Below, in pieces: positions 9,036 through 17,987 of a stretch of 64,000 nucleotides of DNA. The position numbers were made by a program, and so were the translations under genes. The notes below the pieces were generated by a model that saw only the letters and a program-made list of their open reading frames with translations, was not told the DNA's origin and did no database searches. Source of the stretch: G963665495 sp963665495 (GTDB lineage Bacteria; Desulfobacterota; Desulfovibrionia; Desulfovibrionales; Desulfovibrionaceae); assembly GCA_963665495.1 (NCBI GenBank), contig OY762289.1, forward strand, positions 3,348,001-3,412,000. Direction: 5' to 3'. Positions within the stretch are counted from its first letter, which is position 1. Every line of letters begins with the position of its first letter.

Positions 9036-9806
9036 CTACGCCTTCCAGGCGCAGACGCGGCGTTCGAGGAGGTCGGCGCTTTCGTAGAGCAGCACGCCGA
9101 GGATGCTCATGCCGAAGATGCCCACGAACATGTCCGTATAATCCATACGGCCCCAGGCATCCATGATCTGGTGTCCCAGCCCGCGTTCGGTGGCGAAGGA
9201 TTCGACGAAAAAGAGTACGGCCACGCTGACGCCGGAATTCAGACGCAAGGCGGTGAACCCGTGTGGCAGCGCCGCCGGAATCATCACGTCCAGATACAGC
9301 CGCAGGTTGCCCGCGCCCAGCGAGCGGACGGAGTCCAGATATTTGGGGTGCAGTCCGCGTACGCCGTCTCGGGAGGCCACCAGCACCTGGTAGCCGAGAA
9401 TTACAGAGATGAGCAAAATTTTGGAGCTGTCGCCCAGGCCGAACAGCAGCAGCACGATGGGCAACAATACGATTTTGGGAATCGGGTAGGTCAAAAACAC
9501 CATGGGCGCCAGCACGGCGTCGATCTTGCGGTTTCCGCCCATCAACACGCCCAGGGGAAAGCCCACACCCCAGGCCAGAAGCATGGCCGCACCGGCCCGC
9601 CACGTACTGGCGGCGAAGTCGGCCCAAAAATCCGTTGTGCCCAGCGCGCGGATAAAGGCCAGCACCGTGTCCGCAGGTTCGGGCAGCATGTTCGTGCCCA
9701 ATACCAGCGCCAGCACCTGCCAGATGGCCACAAGCACGGCCAGGGCTATGCCGTAATGAATGAGATGTCTGATATGCCGCAGACGACCGGATCCGCCCGT
9801 TACCAT
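9036..9806 (-). CDS. ABC transporter permease, SsuC/TauC-like
   Basis: A 256-residue inner-membrane permease with about six hydrophobic segments. It carries the binding-protein-dependent transport signature around SLGAGNLRLYLDVMIPAALP, equivalent to the EAA loop that contacts the ATPase. It is the last gene of a leftward operon of binding protein, ATPase and permease, and its start overlaps the ATPase gene by about seven bases. The family imports sulfonates, nitrate, taurine, aromatic acids or pyrimidine precursors; the substrate here is unknown. Confidence 0.88.
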   Translation of the reverse strand: MVTGGSGRLRHIRHLIHYGIALAVLVAIWQVLALVLGTNMLPEPADTVLAFIRALGTTDFWADFAASTWRAGAAMLLAWGVGFPLGVLMGGNRKIDAVLAPMVFLTYPIPKIVLLPIVLLLFGLGDSSKILLISVILGYQVLVASRDGVRGLHPKYLDSVRSLGAGNLRLYLDVMIPAALPHGFTALRLNSGVSVAVLFFVESFATERGLGHQIMDAWGRMDYTDMFVGIFGMSILGVLLYESADLLERRVCAWKA

Positions 9807-10552
9807 AGCGACTCCATGGTCCGGCGGATTTCCCGTACGAGAGTGTAGAATTCGGGGTCTTCCCGAAGGCCCGGACTGCCGAACCGGGGATTCTCAAACA
9901 CGGCCCCCGCCGTGGCGGGCGATCCCGAAAGCAGCAGAATACGCCGCCCCAGATACACCGCCTCCTCCACGCTGTGCGTCACCAGCACATAGGGCGTTTT
10001 ATCCGTACGCCACAGTTCGAGCAGGGTCCGCTGAAGCTTTTCCCGGGTCAGGGCATCCAGCGATGAAAAAGGTTCGTCAAGCAACAGCAGATAGGGGCGC
10101 ATGGCGTATGCCCTGGCAATGGCCACGCGTTGCTGCTCGCCGCCGCTCAGGCAGGAGGGATAATCCTGCTCGCGCCCGGCCAGGCCCACGTCCGCCAAAG
10201 CCTTGCGAGCCAGAGCCTCGCGTTCCGCACGGCGCTTGCCCTGGATCTTCAGCCCCAGAGAAACGTTTTTCAACACGGTTTTCCAGGGCAGCAGGCCGTA
10301 ATCCTGCAGAATAATGGCCACATCTGTGGAAGGCCGCTCCAAGGGGCGCCCCTGCAGCAGAATTTTTCCCGCATCCGGACGCAGCAACCCGCAGAGCAGA
10401 TAGAGCAACGAGGTTTTACCGCAGCCGGACGGACCCACGATGGAGAGCGTCTCTTCCGGCGCGAGCGCAAAGTGCAGATCGCGAAGCACTTTGCGCCCGC
10501 CCGGATAACTTTTTTCCAGTCCGCTGACTTCCAACATCCGAGTTTCCAACAA
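9800..10552 (-). CDS. ABC transporter ATP-binding protein, SsuB/TauB-like
   Basis: A 250-residue ATPase that powers the adjacent permease. Walker A is GPSGCGKTS, the signature is LSGGEQQRV, and Walker B with D-loop is LLLLDEPFSSLD, followed by the switch histidine in VTHSVEEA. The start is ambiguous. A TTG at 10552 has AAGGA seven bases upstream, giving MLETRMLEV; the ATG at 10537 lacks a well-placed site. I kept the TTG start. It lies between the binding protein and permease genes on the same strand. Confidence 0.9.
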   Translation of the reverse strand: MLETRMLEVSGLEKSYPGGRKVLRDLHFALAPEETLSIVGPSGCGKTSLLYLLCGLLRPDAGKILLQGRPLERPSTDVAIILQDYGLLPWKTVLKNVSLGLKIQGKRRAEREALARKALADVGLAGREQDYPSCLSGGEQQRVAIARAYAMRPYLLLLDEPFSSLDALTREKLQRTLLELWRTDKTPYVLVTHSVEEAVYLGRRILLLSGSPATAGAVFENPRFGSPGLREDPEFYTLVREIRRTMESLW

Positions 10553-10573
10553 TAAGAAATCCTTGCCCCCTGA

Positions 10574-11482
10574 TCAGGGAACCAGCGTATCGTACGGCAG
10601 CAGTTTTTCCAGCAGGCCGCGCGAAAGCATCCACTGCTGCACCTCGAAAACCTCGTTTTCCGTGGGCGGCTGGGGCGCAGGAAAGGTATAGACCGGAAAA
10701 TCCTTTTCCAGAGGTTTGGGTATCCGGCACTTTTCCACCATCAGCTGGCGATATTTTTCCGGAGTATCATTGATCCGCCGTACGGCTTCTTCATAGGCTT
10801 CCATGAACGCGTCGGATCTGGGCAGAGCCTTTTCCACCAGGCAGACCACGGTCACAGGAATTTTCAAATCCTCATCAGTGGCCAGCACCGTGCACTTTTT
10901 CAGTTTGGCCAGAGACAACAGAGGCTCGGGCAGCAGGGCCGATTCCAGCTGATCGGAAAGCAACATCTGCAGCCGGATGGGAATCTTGCGCACTTCCACA
11001 ATGGAAAAATGTTGTCCTTGCAGTTCGGGCTGCCGCTCCATCCGGTTCAGCAGATACTCGATGATTGATGAAGTCGAAATGCCCACCTTGCAAGGCTGGG
11101 GCAAGGCCTTGGCATCCGTGCCGGGAGACAGGACAATTCCAAACATGGGCTGGCCCGGCGTGCTCCGGTAGCTGACCGTAAGCATACGCAGCGGCACGCC
11201 CTGCTTGGCCAGCAGCAACGTATTCAGCATATCCCCGAAATACCCGTCCAGTTTTCCGCTCTGGATGGCCGTATCCCGTTCGAGCGCGCTGGTGAACGGA
11301 ACGAGCGTGACATCCAGCCCCTGTTCCTTGAAAAGTCCGTCCTGTACCGCCACCTGCAGGGGAAGTGTATCCAGTACGGGCAAAATACCAATACGCAGGC
11401 TTTGTCCCTGAGCTTCGGCGCCGCCCGCGAAAATAACCAGCAGCAACAGCAATGAAATCAGACCAGCAGCAAGCTGTTTCAT
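10574..11482 (-). CDS. ABC transporter substrate-binding protein, NMT1/SsuA-like
   Basis: A 302-residue exported protein. Its signal peptide is LISLLLLLVIFAGGAEA. The mature N-terminus (LRIGILPVLDTLPLQVAVQDG) is typical of type II binding proteins of the nitrate/sulfonate/taurine and THI5 group, continuing with GLFKEQGLDVTLVPF and IQSGKLDGYFGDM. It is the first gene of the leftward three-gene importer, 21 bases before the ATPase. No metabolic genes nearby reveal the ligand. Confidence 0.88.
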   Translation of the reverse strand: MKQLAAGLISLLLLLVIFAGGAEAQGQSLRIGILPVLDTLPLQVAVQDGLFKEQGLDVTLVPFTSALERDTAIQSGKLDGYFGDMLNTLLLAKQGVPLRMLTVSYRSTPGQPMFGIVLSPGTDAKALPQPCKVGISTSSIIEYLLNRMERQPELQGQHFSIVEVRKIPIRLQMLLSDQLESALLPEPLLSLAKLKKCTVLATDEDLKIPVTVVCLVEKALPRSDAFMEAYEEAVRRINDTPEKYRQLMVEKCRIPKPLEKDFPVYTFPAPQPPTENEVFEVQQWMLSRGLLEKLLPYDTLVP

Positions 11483-11633
11483 GTTCTACTCCTTCCTGGT
11501 GCTAGAGAGATAGATCCGCAACACGGGAAAAGCTCTAGCACGTGGGCCGCCAAATGAAAACAAGTCGCGAGCCTGGATCGCCATAGGCTTCCTATTTTCC
11601 AAAAGAGATCCCTACTATAGATATCTACAATAA

Positions 11634-11668
11634 TTGACAAGGAGATCCACAGTTATTACCTATATAAT
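11634..11668 (+). promoter_or_regulatory. Candidate promoter of the selenoprotein gene
   Basis: TTGACA at 11634-11639 and TATAAT at 11663-11668 lie upstream of the ATG at 11695, in an AT-rich stretch between divergent genes. The 23-base spacing is longer than ideal, so one of the two boxes may not be used. Confidence 0.35.
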
Positions 11669-11694
11669 TATACATCAACTCTCTGGAGGATCGC

Positions 11695-12018
11695 ATGCTT
11701 GAAGTATCTGAAAATGCTCTGAAAGAGCTGGATTCGTACTTTGCTAAAAAGGAAAAATCACCTATCCGCGTTTATCTTGCCCCCGGCGGCTGATCTGGTC
11801 CCCGACTGGGTCTGGCTCTGGATGAGGCAGGTGAAAATGACGAGGTGTTCGAAAAAGGCAACTATACGTTTGTCATCGAAAAAGGTCTGGCAAGCCAGGC
11901 CACGTACTTTAAAATCGATATGTCCTACATGGGGTTCAACATCGATTCCGATGTTCCCTTGATCGGCGGGAGTTGTTCGACTTCCTGCGGTTCCGGAGGT
12001 TGCAGCTCCGCCCATTAA
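11695..12018 (+). CDS. HesB/IscA-like selenoprotein (Sec at codon 33)
   Basis: Reading through an in-frame TGA at 11791-11793 as selenocysteine gives a 107-residue protein with a continuous HesB/IscA-like sequence. The segment before the TGA ends IRVYLAPGG; after it comes SGPRLGLALDE. The C-terminus is Cys-rich (SCSTSCGSGGC, about residues 93-103). In IscA the equivalent position is the first of three Cys that bind an Fe-S cluster or iron; here Sec takes its place. The HesB-like selenoprotein family is known from Desulfovibrio and Geobacter relatives. GGAGGA precedes the ATG, and a strong terminator follows. Ordinary calling would truncate it to 32 residues or miss it. Confidence 0.85.
11788..11830 (+). 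promoter_or_regulatory. Candidate bacterial SECIS element
   Basis: Bacterial selenocysteine insertion needs a small hairpin right after the UGA. Downstream of TGA 11791-11793 a short CCC-CGACT-GGG hairpin can form, with a G in the apical loop. The position fits; the fold is a hand reading and a longer alternative stem is possible. Confidence 0.5.
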
Positions 12019-12037
12019 TGCCCGCCCCATGGAGTGT

Positions 12038-12068
12038 AAAAAGCGGCTTCGCAAGAGGCCGCTTTTTT
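12038..12068. terminator. Bidirectional rho-independent terminator
   Basis: AAAAAGCGGC and GCCGCTTTTTT flank a short loop, with A-run before and T-run after. It can end the selenoprotein transcript rightward and the glycosyltransferase operon leftward. Confidence 0.88.
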
Positions 12069-12104
12069 ATTTCCCTTCCGGCGAGATGTTCCGGGGTGTC
12101 GAAA

Positions 12105-13376
12105 TTATTTGGCCGGACTGTACTGTTTCTTCCATTCATCCAGAAACAGTATGGCCGTATCCATGGCGCCCAGAGTTCCCTGCTGCGCGCGCAGCGCCCA
12201 GACGACGTCCTCAAAGGGCGTATCCGCTGCGAGTCCCAGACGTTGCAGCACGTCCGTCAATTCTTTGCGAAAGGCTTCCGGCAAAGCGCTGTCCAGGCTC
12301 TCCGGACGTCGCTCCGGCCAGCCGGGCCGTCGTTCCGCCACCGTATCCAGCAGTGTTTGCATACGGTGCGCGTAGGTATGCGCGGCGAGCACCCGCTCGC
12401 GTCCTTTGCGCGCATAAACGGCGCGTTCGTCCGGGTGCGCCAGAAAATACTCGATCCGTTCTTCCAGCTCATCCATGGTGCTGAAGGTCGCCAGCTCGTC
12501 CGGAGCGAACAGTTCGGGCAAAAGCTCGCGTTTGTCCACCAGCTGAAAGGCGCCGCATCCGGCCAGCTCAAAGGTCCGGGGGTTCACGAAATCTCCGGGA
12601 GGGACGAGGTCCGCGGACTGCACGCTGGAATGCAAATTCAGGTTCACCGCCGTGGCGTTGAAAATTTTCACCGCCTCTTCCGGGGCGATACGCTGTCCGG
12701 GCCGTTGCATGTAACGCGCAAGAGCGCTTTCGCCGTCCCAGTCGTTGCCCCAGATTTTCAGGTCGAAGCGGATCAGGCGCCGAAAGGCGGCACGCCGGTT
12801 GGGGTAGCCCGCGCCCAAAAAAGACAGCTGCGCGCCGAATTTGCGTTTTTCCACGGCGTCGAGTTCGAGCGGACGGTGAAACGACGGTTCGGCAGCCAAA
12901 GGGAGGTAAAAAGCGTTTTCCACGCCGATTTTCTGGAGTTCCCCCAGAAAGGGTTCTTTCTGAATCACCGCGAAAAAATCATAATACGGGGCAAAGGCCC
13001 GCCAGTAGCTGAAGACCTTGAAATCTTCCACAAACCACATGGCCGTGGGCACGCCGTCCTTGCGCAGCCTTCTGAGGACCTGACGCGTCAGCGGCGCCTG
13101 CGCCAGAGCCAGCACCAGGTCAGGCGTAAAGCTTTCAACTTTGGCCAGCACCGCCTGGGAAACCAGCTGTACGAATCCGCTTTCCAGGTGCTCGAGCCTT
13201 TCAGCCCCCACCCGCAGCCCTTTGAGCGCGGTGAACGCACCGTAAAATTCCGGCGCTTCAAAGACTTCCACCGTATGCCCCATGCCGGAAAGAGCGCGGG
13301 CACAGTAGCGCCCCACAGGCAAGGACCCGCCGTAGAGCGGCAGCACCACCAGGATACGCAGCTTAGTTTCCATCAA
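12105..13376 (-). CDS. Glycosyltransferase, CgeB/DUF3880-like
   Basis: A 423-residue cytoplasmic protein. The N-terminal Rossmann-like half begins LRILVVLPLYGGSLPVGRYCARAL, followed by a donor-domain half. Around residues 255-320 the pattern INLHSS-type, PRTFELAGCGAFQLVD and the later ERIEYFLAHPDERA is typical of CgeB-like and GT4-related enzymes that bind a nucleotide sugar (here NLNLHSSVQSADL then NPRTFELAG). It starts three bases after the stop of the upstream GT9 gene, so the two form an operon. The likely role is surface or flagellin glycan assembly; the acceptor is unknown. ATG at 13376 or 13373 are both possible. Confidence 0.8.
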   Translation of the reverse strand: MMETKLRILVVLPLYGGSLPVGRYCARALSGMGHTVEVFEAPEFYGAFTALKGLRVGAERLEHLESGFVQLVSQAVLAKVESFTPDLVLALAQAPLTRQVLRRLRKDGVPTAMWFVEDFKVFSYWRAFAPYYDFFAVIQKEPFLGELQKIGVENAFYLPLAAEPSFHRPLELDAVEKRKFGAQLSFLGAGYPNRRAAFRRLIRFDLKIWGNDWDGESALARYMQRPGQRIAPEEAVKIFNATAVNLNLHSSVQSADLVPPGDFVNPRTFELAGCGAFQLVDKRELLPELFAPDELATFSTMDELEERIEYFLAHPDERAVYARKGRERVLAAHTYAHRMQTLLDTVAERRPGWPERRPESLDSALPEAFRKELTDVLQRLGLAADTPFEDVVWALRAQQGTLGAMDTAILFLDEWKKQYSPAK

Positions 13377-13379
13377 TCC

Positions 13380-14630
13380 TCAGCTCCACAAGGTCGCATA
13401 CGCGTTTTTTTCGTTATCCAGCATCCAGTCCCGCTCCAGATAAAAAGACTCCGCCGCGGCCCGCAGTCCGTTGTTATCCTCACCCGGTTGTCCGAAGCCC
13501 CGGAATTCCAACAACAGCATCCGGGCAGCCCGGCGTGCTTCCGCGCAGGGATCCGTACCGTAACGCGGCGCGAGCGTCTGGCCCAGGGCATCGAATTCGG
13601 GCTCCAGGGCAAGCAGGTCCGGCGCAAGGTCCGGCATATCCTTACCCGTGAACAGGCTCTTCAGCAGCTCCACCCGTTTGAACGGTTCCAGACAGCGGAC
13701 GCCGCAGGGACAGGGTTCGGATTCGCGACAGGGCGAACAATCCTCCACCGACTGCCAGACAAGGTGGCCCTTGCCGTAGGGGCCGGTTTCCCAGCTCCAG
13801 GCCGTGGCCAGAAAAAAGGCCTGCACCGGCACGCCCAGATGCGCGGCCAGATGCATGGTTCCGGTGTCCGGACTCATCACCGCGTCCAGTCCGCCTACCA
13901 GCTCGAACAATTCCTTCCAGCCCGTACGGCCGACCATATCCTGTACGCGGGCCAGCAGTTTGTTGTCCGCCGCCCTGCGAAAACTTTGCGCCGAGGCTTT
14001 GTCTCCCGGTCCTCCGAGCAGATACACCGGACCGTCATGACGCGAAGCCAGGGCTTTGACCAGCGGGACAAGCACCTCGGGCGGCAGGGTACGCCTGGCA
14101 TGTCTTCCGGCAAGTACCACGCCCAGCCCGCCCCCTCTGGCGACGGCCTGCGGATTCACCTGCTCCGGCGGCAGCGGTTGCCTGGCCAGTCCGGCCCAGA
14201 AATCCACCAGATTCACAGGGCTTTCCCTGCGCCGCCTGGTCCAGCGAAAAGCCAGCGAAGCCCAGAGGTCCATCAGAACCTGCCCGGCGCGTACGCGGTA
14301 TCCCCGTACGCGCTCTTCGGGAAACATCCCGGCCAATGCCATGTTCATGCCGGAATAATTCAGATTGTAGACATGGTCTGGCTCGAGTTCCCGCAACAGG
14401 CCAAACGCCTCCTTGTTCTCGGCAAAAACCTGCATGGGGTTGTCCCGGCCATGCGCGGCCATGCCATGAACAGTCACCTCCGGATAAATCAGCTCCGCCA
14501 GAGCCTTGAGCGAGCTGTCCACAAGCAGATGCACGCCGCTCTCCGGTTCGGCCAGCAGCGAGCGTACCAGCCGCTTGGTCTGCAGAATATCCCCGAAGCG
14601 GGCCAGCTGGATTACAAGATGGGTAGCCAT
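13380..14630 (-). CDS. Glycosyltransferase family 9 (heptosyltransferase-like)
   Basis: A 416-residue protein starting MATHLVIQLARFGDILQTKR, the N-terminal phosphate-proximal motif of heptosyltransferases. The conserved donor motif SPDTGTMHLAAHLGVP is at about 253-268, followed by WSWETGPYG. A Cys cluster (CSPC, then CPCG and C, about 298-313) is shared in style with the GT9 at the left window edge and may bind a metal. A C-terminal extension beyond the GT9 fold is present. First gene of a leftward two-gene operon, divergent from the tetrapyrrole genes. Confidence 0.85.
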   Translation of the reverse strand: MATHLVIQLARFGDILQTKRLVRSLLAEPESGVHLLVDSSLKALAELIYPEVTVHGMAAHGRDNPMQVFAENKEAFGLLRELEPDHVYNLNYSGMNMALAGMFPEERVRGYRVRAGQVLMDLWASLAFRWTRRRRESPVNLVDFWAGLARQPLPPEQVNPQAVARGGGLGVVLAGRHARRTLPPEVLVPLVKALASRHDGPVYLLGGPGDKASAQSFRRAADNKLLARVQDMVGRTGWKELFELVGGLDAVMSPDTGTMHLAAHLGVPVQAFFLATAWSWETGPYGKGHLVWQSVEDCSPCRESEPCPCGVRCLEPFKRVELLKSLFTGKDMPDLAPDLLALEPEFDALGQTLAPRYGTDPCAEARRAARMLLLEFRGFGQPGEDNNGLRAAAESFYLERDWMLDNEKNAYATLWS

Positions 14631-14728
14631 AGGGGTTTATACGAGGTTCCGCAAAGCGAAGCAAGCCGTACGCTTTCCAATGCTGCCGTATCGCTTTTCC
14701 CCATTGTATTTTACAAGGAGTTGGGGGT

Positions 14729-15427
14729 TTGGTAGGGAGGCGTATGCGAAGGTATCCTGCATTTTTTGATCTGACGGGAAAACGCTGCCTGGTGGTCGGC
14801 GCAGGAGAGGTCGGCCGGCGGAAGCTGGAGACCTTGCTGGAGTGCGGGCCGGAGCAGGTGCTGGTGCTGGACCCCTATGCCGACCCCGCCCAACCCGAGC
14901 TGGCCGCGCTGCTGCAGAACCCGCTGGCCAGGTTCGAAGCCCGTGCCTGGGAAGAAATGGATCTTGACGGCTGCTTTCTGGCCATTGCCGCCTCAGGAGC
15001 GGAAGACGTCAACCAGGCCCTTGCTGCCGCCTGCCGTACGCGCAGGATTCTGGTCAACCGGATAGACGCTCCGGACGACGGCGATTTCATCGTCCCCGCC
15101 TCCATTGCCATGGGCGATCTGCAGCTGGCCATTTCCACCTCCGGACAGAGCCCCGCCCTGGCCAGGCGTATCCGGCAGGATCTTCAAGCCTATCTGGGAT
15201 TGCGGTACGAGACCTTTTTGGTCATAATGGGTCGTTTACGGCCGTTGATACTGGCAATGGGCAAAGACTCGCGCAGCAATTCCCGCATGTTCCGATCGCT
15301 GGTCGATTCCAGCCTGCCCGAAGTCTGCAGCGCCGGAGAGAGCAAAGCCGTTGCCGCATTGTTGCAGGAACTTCTTCCGGAAGAGCTGCATCCGCGAATT
15401 GAGGAAATTCTGTATGGACTGGTTTAA
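14729..15427 (+). CDS. Precorrin-2 dehydrogenase / sirohydrochlorin ferrochelatase (Met8/CysG N-terminal type)
   Basis: It oxidises precorrin-2 to sirohydrochlorin and may insert iron, leading to sirohaem for sulfite reductase. The NAD-binding glycine loop is CLVVGAGEVGRRK near residues 19-31, and SGQSPALARRIRQDL is the conserved active-site segment of Met8/CysG. The start is uncertain. A TTG at 14729 has AAGGAG eight bases upstream; the ATG at 14744 has GGGAGG only three bases upstream. The methylase half of CysG is absent, as expected for a stand-alone enzyme. The 3' end overlaps the next gene by 14 bases. In Desulfovibrio this order precedes hemX-like and hemA. Confidence 0.9.
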   Translation: MVGRRMRRYPAFFDLTGKRCLVVGAGEVGRRKLETLLECGPEQVLVLDPYADPAQPELAALLQNPLARFEARAWEEMDLDGCFLAIAASGAEDVNQALAAACRTRRILVNRIDAPDDGDFIVPASIAMGDLQLAISTSGQSPALARRIRQDLQAYLGLRYETFLVIMGRLRPLILAMGKDSRSNSRMFRSLVDSSLPEVCSAGESKAVAALLQELLPEELHPRIEEILYGLV

Positions 15428-16238
15428 TTTTTTTCGCCTGCTTATCGTAGCGCTCTATCTGCTCGGTACGATTCTGCTGACCTGGGGCACGCTGCGACGC
15501 AATCAGCAGATGACCCGCATCGGCACCGGAATCGCCATCGCCGGGTTTGTGCTCCATACGCTGGAGCTGGGCCATTTCATCACCAATTACAGCTTCAAGG
15601 TGCAGACGGACGCATTTTACATCAGACTGCTTTCCTGGAGCATGCTTGCCATATTTTTCTTTCTCTGGTGGCGGCTCAAGCTGGCCTTTCTGGCCCTGAG
15701 CACATCGCCGCTGGCCCTGCTGCTTTTTGTTGCCGCCATGCGCATGCCCAAAAAATCCATGCTCATCGACACGTCCTTTTCCGGACTTTTTTTCTGGCTG
15801 CATATCTGTTCGCTCTATCTCAGCCTGAGTCTGCTGACGGTGGCTTTCGGCGCCGGAATCGTCTTCATCTACCTGAACCGAAAAATCAAATCCAAAGAAA
15901 AACTGCTGGGCTTTCAAAAAGATCTGCCCGCTTTGAGCACTTTCGACCGGGTCAATCACCTGGCGGCCGTCATCGGCTTTCCGCTGTTTACCCTCGGCAT
16001 CCTTTCCGGCTTCATCTGGGCCGGTTCCACCTGGGGCAAGACCGTCAGCTGGGATCCCAAGGAAATCGTCTCTATTTTCGTCTGGATTGTTTATTGTTTC
16101 TGGTTCACGCAGCGCCTTCTGCACGGATGGCGCGGCCGCAAGCCCGCCTTGCTGGCCATCTGCGTCTTTTGCTTCACCATAGTCTCACTGCTGGGCGTCA
16201 ATTTTCTCCTGCCGACGCACCACAGTTTTAAGCCCTGA
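15414..16238 (+). CDS. CcsA/HemX-like membrane protein (cytochrome c assembly family)
   Basis: A 274-residue polytopic membrane protein with about eight hydrophobic segments. The short tryptophan-rich loop with WGKTVSWDPKE resembles the WWD haem-handling loop of CcsA/CcmC proteins. HemX relatives lie next to hemA and modulate glutamyl-tRNA reductase or haem handling. The ATG at 15414 overlaps the upstream stop and is preceded by GAGGAA; the longer frame from 15351 lies inside the upstream gene. hemA begins five bases downstream. Whether it transports haem or regulates HemA is inference. Confidence 0.85.
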   Translation: MDWFNFFRLLIVALYLLGTILLTWGTLRRNQQMTRIGTGIAIAGFVLHTLELGHFITNYSFKVQTDAFYIRLLSWSMLAIFFFLWWRLKLAFLALSTSPLALLLFVAAMRMPKKSMLIDTSFSGLFFWLHICSLYLSLSLLTVAFGAGIVFIYLNRKIKSKEKLLGFQKDLPALSTFDRVNHLAAVIGFPLFTLGILSGFIWAGSTWGKTVSWDPKEIVSIFVWIVYCFWFTQRLLHGWRGRKPALLAICVFCFTIVSLLGVNFLLPTHHSFKP

Positions 16239-16242
16239 GCGT

Positions 16243-17595
16243 ATGGACAAGGACATTTTCCTTTTCGGCCTGAATCACAAAACCGCCAGTGTCGAGGTTC
16301 GTGAAGCCTTTGCATTGAAAGATTGCCAGGACCCTGAAAACGTGACCTTCCCTCTGGGAGGCCCGTTGAAAGAGGTCATGTTTCTTTCAACCTGCAACCG
16401 CGTGGAGATTATCGCCGTCGGCAATCCGGACGAAATGTTCGATCACGTCATCGGCCAGTGGGCCGGACTGCGCGGACAATCCGCAGCGGATCTCGCGCCC
16501 TACGTATACTCCTACCGCGGTCTGGAAGCGGTCCGGCATCTGTTTACCGTGGCTTCCAGCCTGGACTCCATGGTTGTGGGCGAGCCCCAGATTCTGGGGC
16601 AGCTGAAACAGGCCTATCAGGCCGCCGTCAAACAGCACACCACCAGAGTGATTCTGAACAGGCTGCTGCACAAGGCCTTTTCCGTGGCCAAGCGCGTGCG
16701 CACCGAAACAGCCATCGGCGCCAGCGCCGTCTCCATCAGCTACGCGGCCGTGGAGCTGGCTAAACGTATTTTCGGCGAAATGCACGATAACGCCGCCCTG
16801 CTCATCGGCGCGGGGGAAATGGCCGAACTGGCCGCCACCCACCTGCTGCAGTCCGGGGTACGCAAAATCTACGTGGCCAACCGTACCTTTGCCCGGGCGG
16901 AAGAACTGGCAAAACAGTTCGACGGCATTCCGCTGGCCTTTGACGAACTGTTCGAACGTCTCGATGAAGTGGACATCGTCATCAGTTCCACGGGTGCGCC
17001 GAGCGCCATCATCCGGGCCAAAGACATCAAGTCCGTACTCAAACGCCGCAAAAACAAGCCGATGTTTTTTATCGACATCGCCGTACCGCGCGATATCGAT
17101 CCCGACGTCAACAACCTCGACAACGTCTATCTCTACGACATCGACGATCTCCGGGAAGTGGTCGAAGAAAATCTCGCCAATCGCCGCGGCGAAGCTGCCC
17201 GGGCCGAGGCCATCGTCGCCTCCGAAACCGACGGATTCGGCACCTGGCTGCGCTCACTGGACCTCAAACCCACCATCGTGGACCTGCTGGACCAGGGCAG
17301 GGACATCGCCGGCAAGGAACTGGCCAAAACCCTCAAACGCCTTGGACCGGAAGTTTCTCCGGAAACCTGCGAGGCCTTGGAAGTGCTGGCCAATTCGCTG
17401 GTGCAAAAGCTTTACCACGAGCCCATCACTTTTCTCCGGCGCCGCGCCTGCGAGGAGGACTCCGCCAAACGCTACATCGACGTAACCCGGCGGATGTTCA
17501 ATCTAGACCATGATTCGGTTCCGCCGGATGCCCACCAGGACAGAAAAGCCCCGAATACGTGCGACGAAGACATCCCAGACCACAAATTTCTTTAG
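16243..17595 (+). CDS. hemA: Glutamyl-tRNA reductase
   Basis: It reduces glutamyl-tRNA to glutamate-1-semialdehyde, the first committed step of C5 tetrapyrrole synthesis. The 450-residue protein starts FGLNHKTASVEVREAF. The catalytic Cys is in FLSTCNRVEI (near residue 50), GEPQILGQLKQAY follows, and the NADPH-binding domain shows LIGAGEMAELAA. The C-terminal dimerisation region ends in a longer polar tail than in E. coli HemA. Third gene of the tetrapyrrole operon; it supplies sirohaem and haem for sulfate respiration. Confidence 0.96.
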   Translation: MDKDIFLFGLNHKTASVEVREAFALKDCQDPENVTFPLGGPLKEVMFLSTCNRVEIIAVGNPDEMFDHVIGQWAGLRGQSAADLAPYVYSYRGLEAVRHLFTVASSLDSMVVGEPQILGQLKQAYQAAVKQHTTRVILNRLLHKAFSVAKRVRTETAIGASAVSISYAAVELAKRIFGEMHDNAALLIGAGEMAELAATHLLQSGVRKIYVANRTFARAEELAKQFDGIPLAFDELFERLDEVDIVISSTGAPSAIIRAKDIKSVLKRRKNKPMFFIDIAVPRDIDPDVNNLDNVYLYDIDDLREVVEENLANRRGEAARAEAIVASETDGFGTWLRSLDLKPTIVDLLDQGRDIAGKELAKTLKRLGPEVSPETCEALEVLANSLVQKLYHEPITFLRRRACEEDSAKRYIDVTRRMFNLDHDSVPPDAHQDRKAPNTCDEDIPDHKFL

Positions 17596-17604
17596 GAATA
17601 TCCA

Positions 17605-17937
17605 ATGCTTTCCTACCTCATCGAAGACCTGCGCAAAGAAGACCTCAGCAAGCTGAAAACTCGGCTCAACGAAATGGAGCTGGGCGGCCTCATGGACGAC
17701 CTGCACTGGTTTCCCCTGCCGCCCGCACTGCTCACCTCCGAACAACAGGAGCACAAAGACTGCGGTCCGCACTGCATGGCCCTGGAAGTGGGCGATACGT
17801 GGATCAAGCTGGAACTGCTCGTACGCGCGCGCAATATACTGCGCTGCTCCTGCGTGGGCTATGCCACTCCCGAACAACGTGCCCACATGATGGACTACCT
17901 GGATAGCTTATTGAAAGAGCTGGACATTGCTGTTTAA
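17605..17937 (+). CDS. Conserved hypothetical protein downstream of hemA
   Basis: A 110-residue soluble protein, unknown to me. It begins MLSYLIEDLRKEDLSKLKTR and has four cysteines in two groups, CGPHC (about residues 53-57) and RCSC (about 80-83), that could hold a metal. The coding style matches hemA and it starts ten bases after that stop, so it is probably in the same transcript. Confidence 0.65.
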   Translation: MLSYLIEDLRKEDLSKLKTRLNEMELGGLMDDLHWFPLPPALLTSEQQEHKDCGPHCMALEVGDTWIKLELLVRARNILRCSCVGYATPEQRAHMMDYLDSLLKELDIAV

Positions 17938-17940
17938 ACA

Positions 17941-17958
17941 GGTAGTATTAATACGACC
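17941..17958. promoter_or_regulatory. Dyad operator candidate of the toxin-antitoxin pair
   Basis: An 18-base dyad with a perfect GTATTAATAC centre (17945-17954) flanked by GGT and ACC arms, a single mismatched pair. It lies 30 bases before the antitoxin start, where VapBC-type complexes bind to repress their own promoter. Confidence 0.5.
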
Positions 17959-17987
17959 TATTACTAACAGCCGCGGGAGTTCTGCCC

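Noticed and set aside
11973..14735. Forward 920-residue open frame
   Set aside because: It lies opposite two well-supported glycosyltransferase genes, is rich in His, Arg and Gln as expected for GC-rich antisense, and has no ribosome site.
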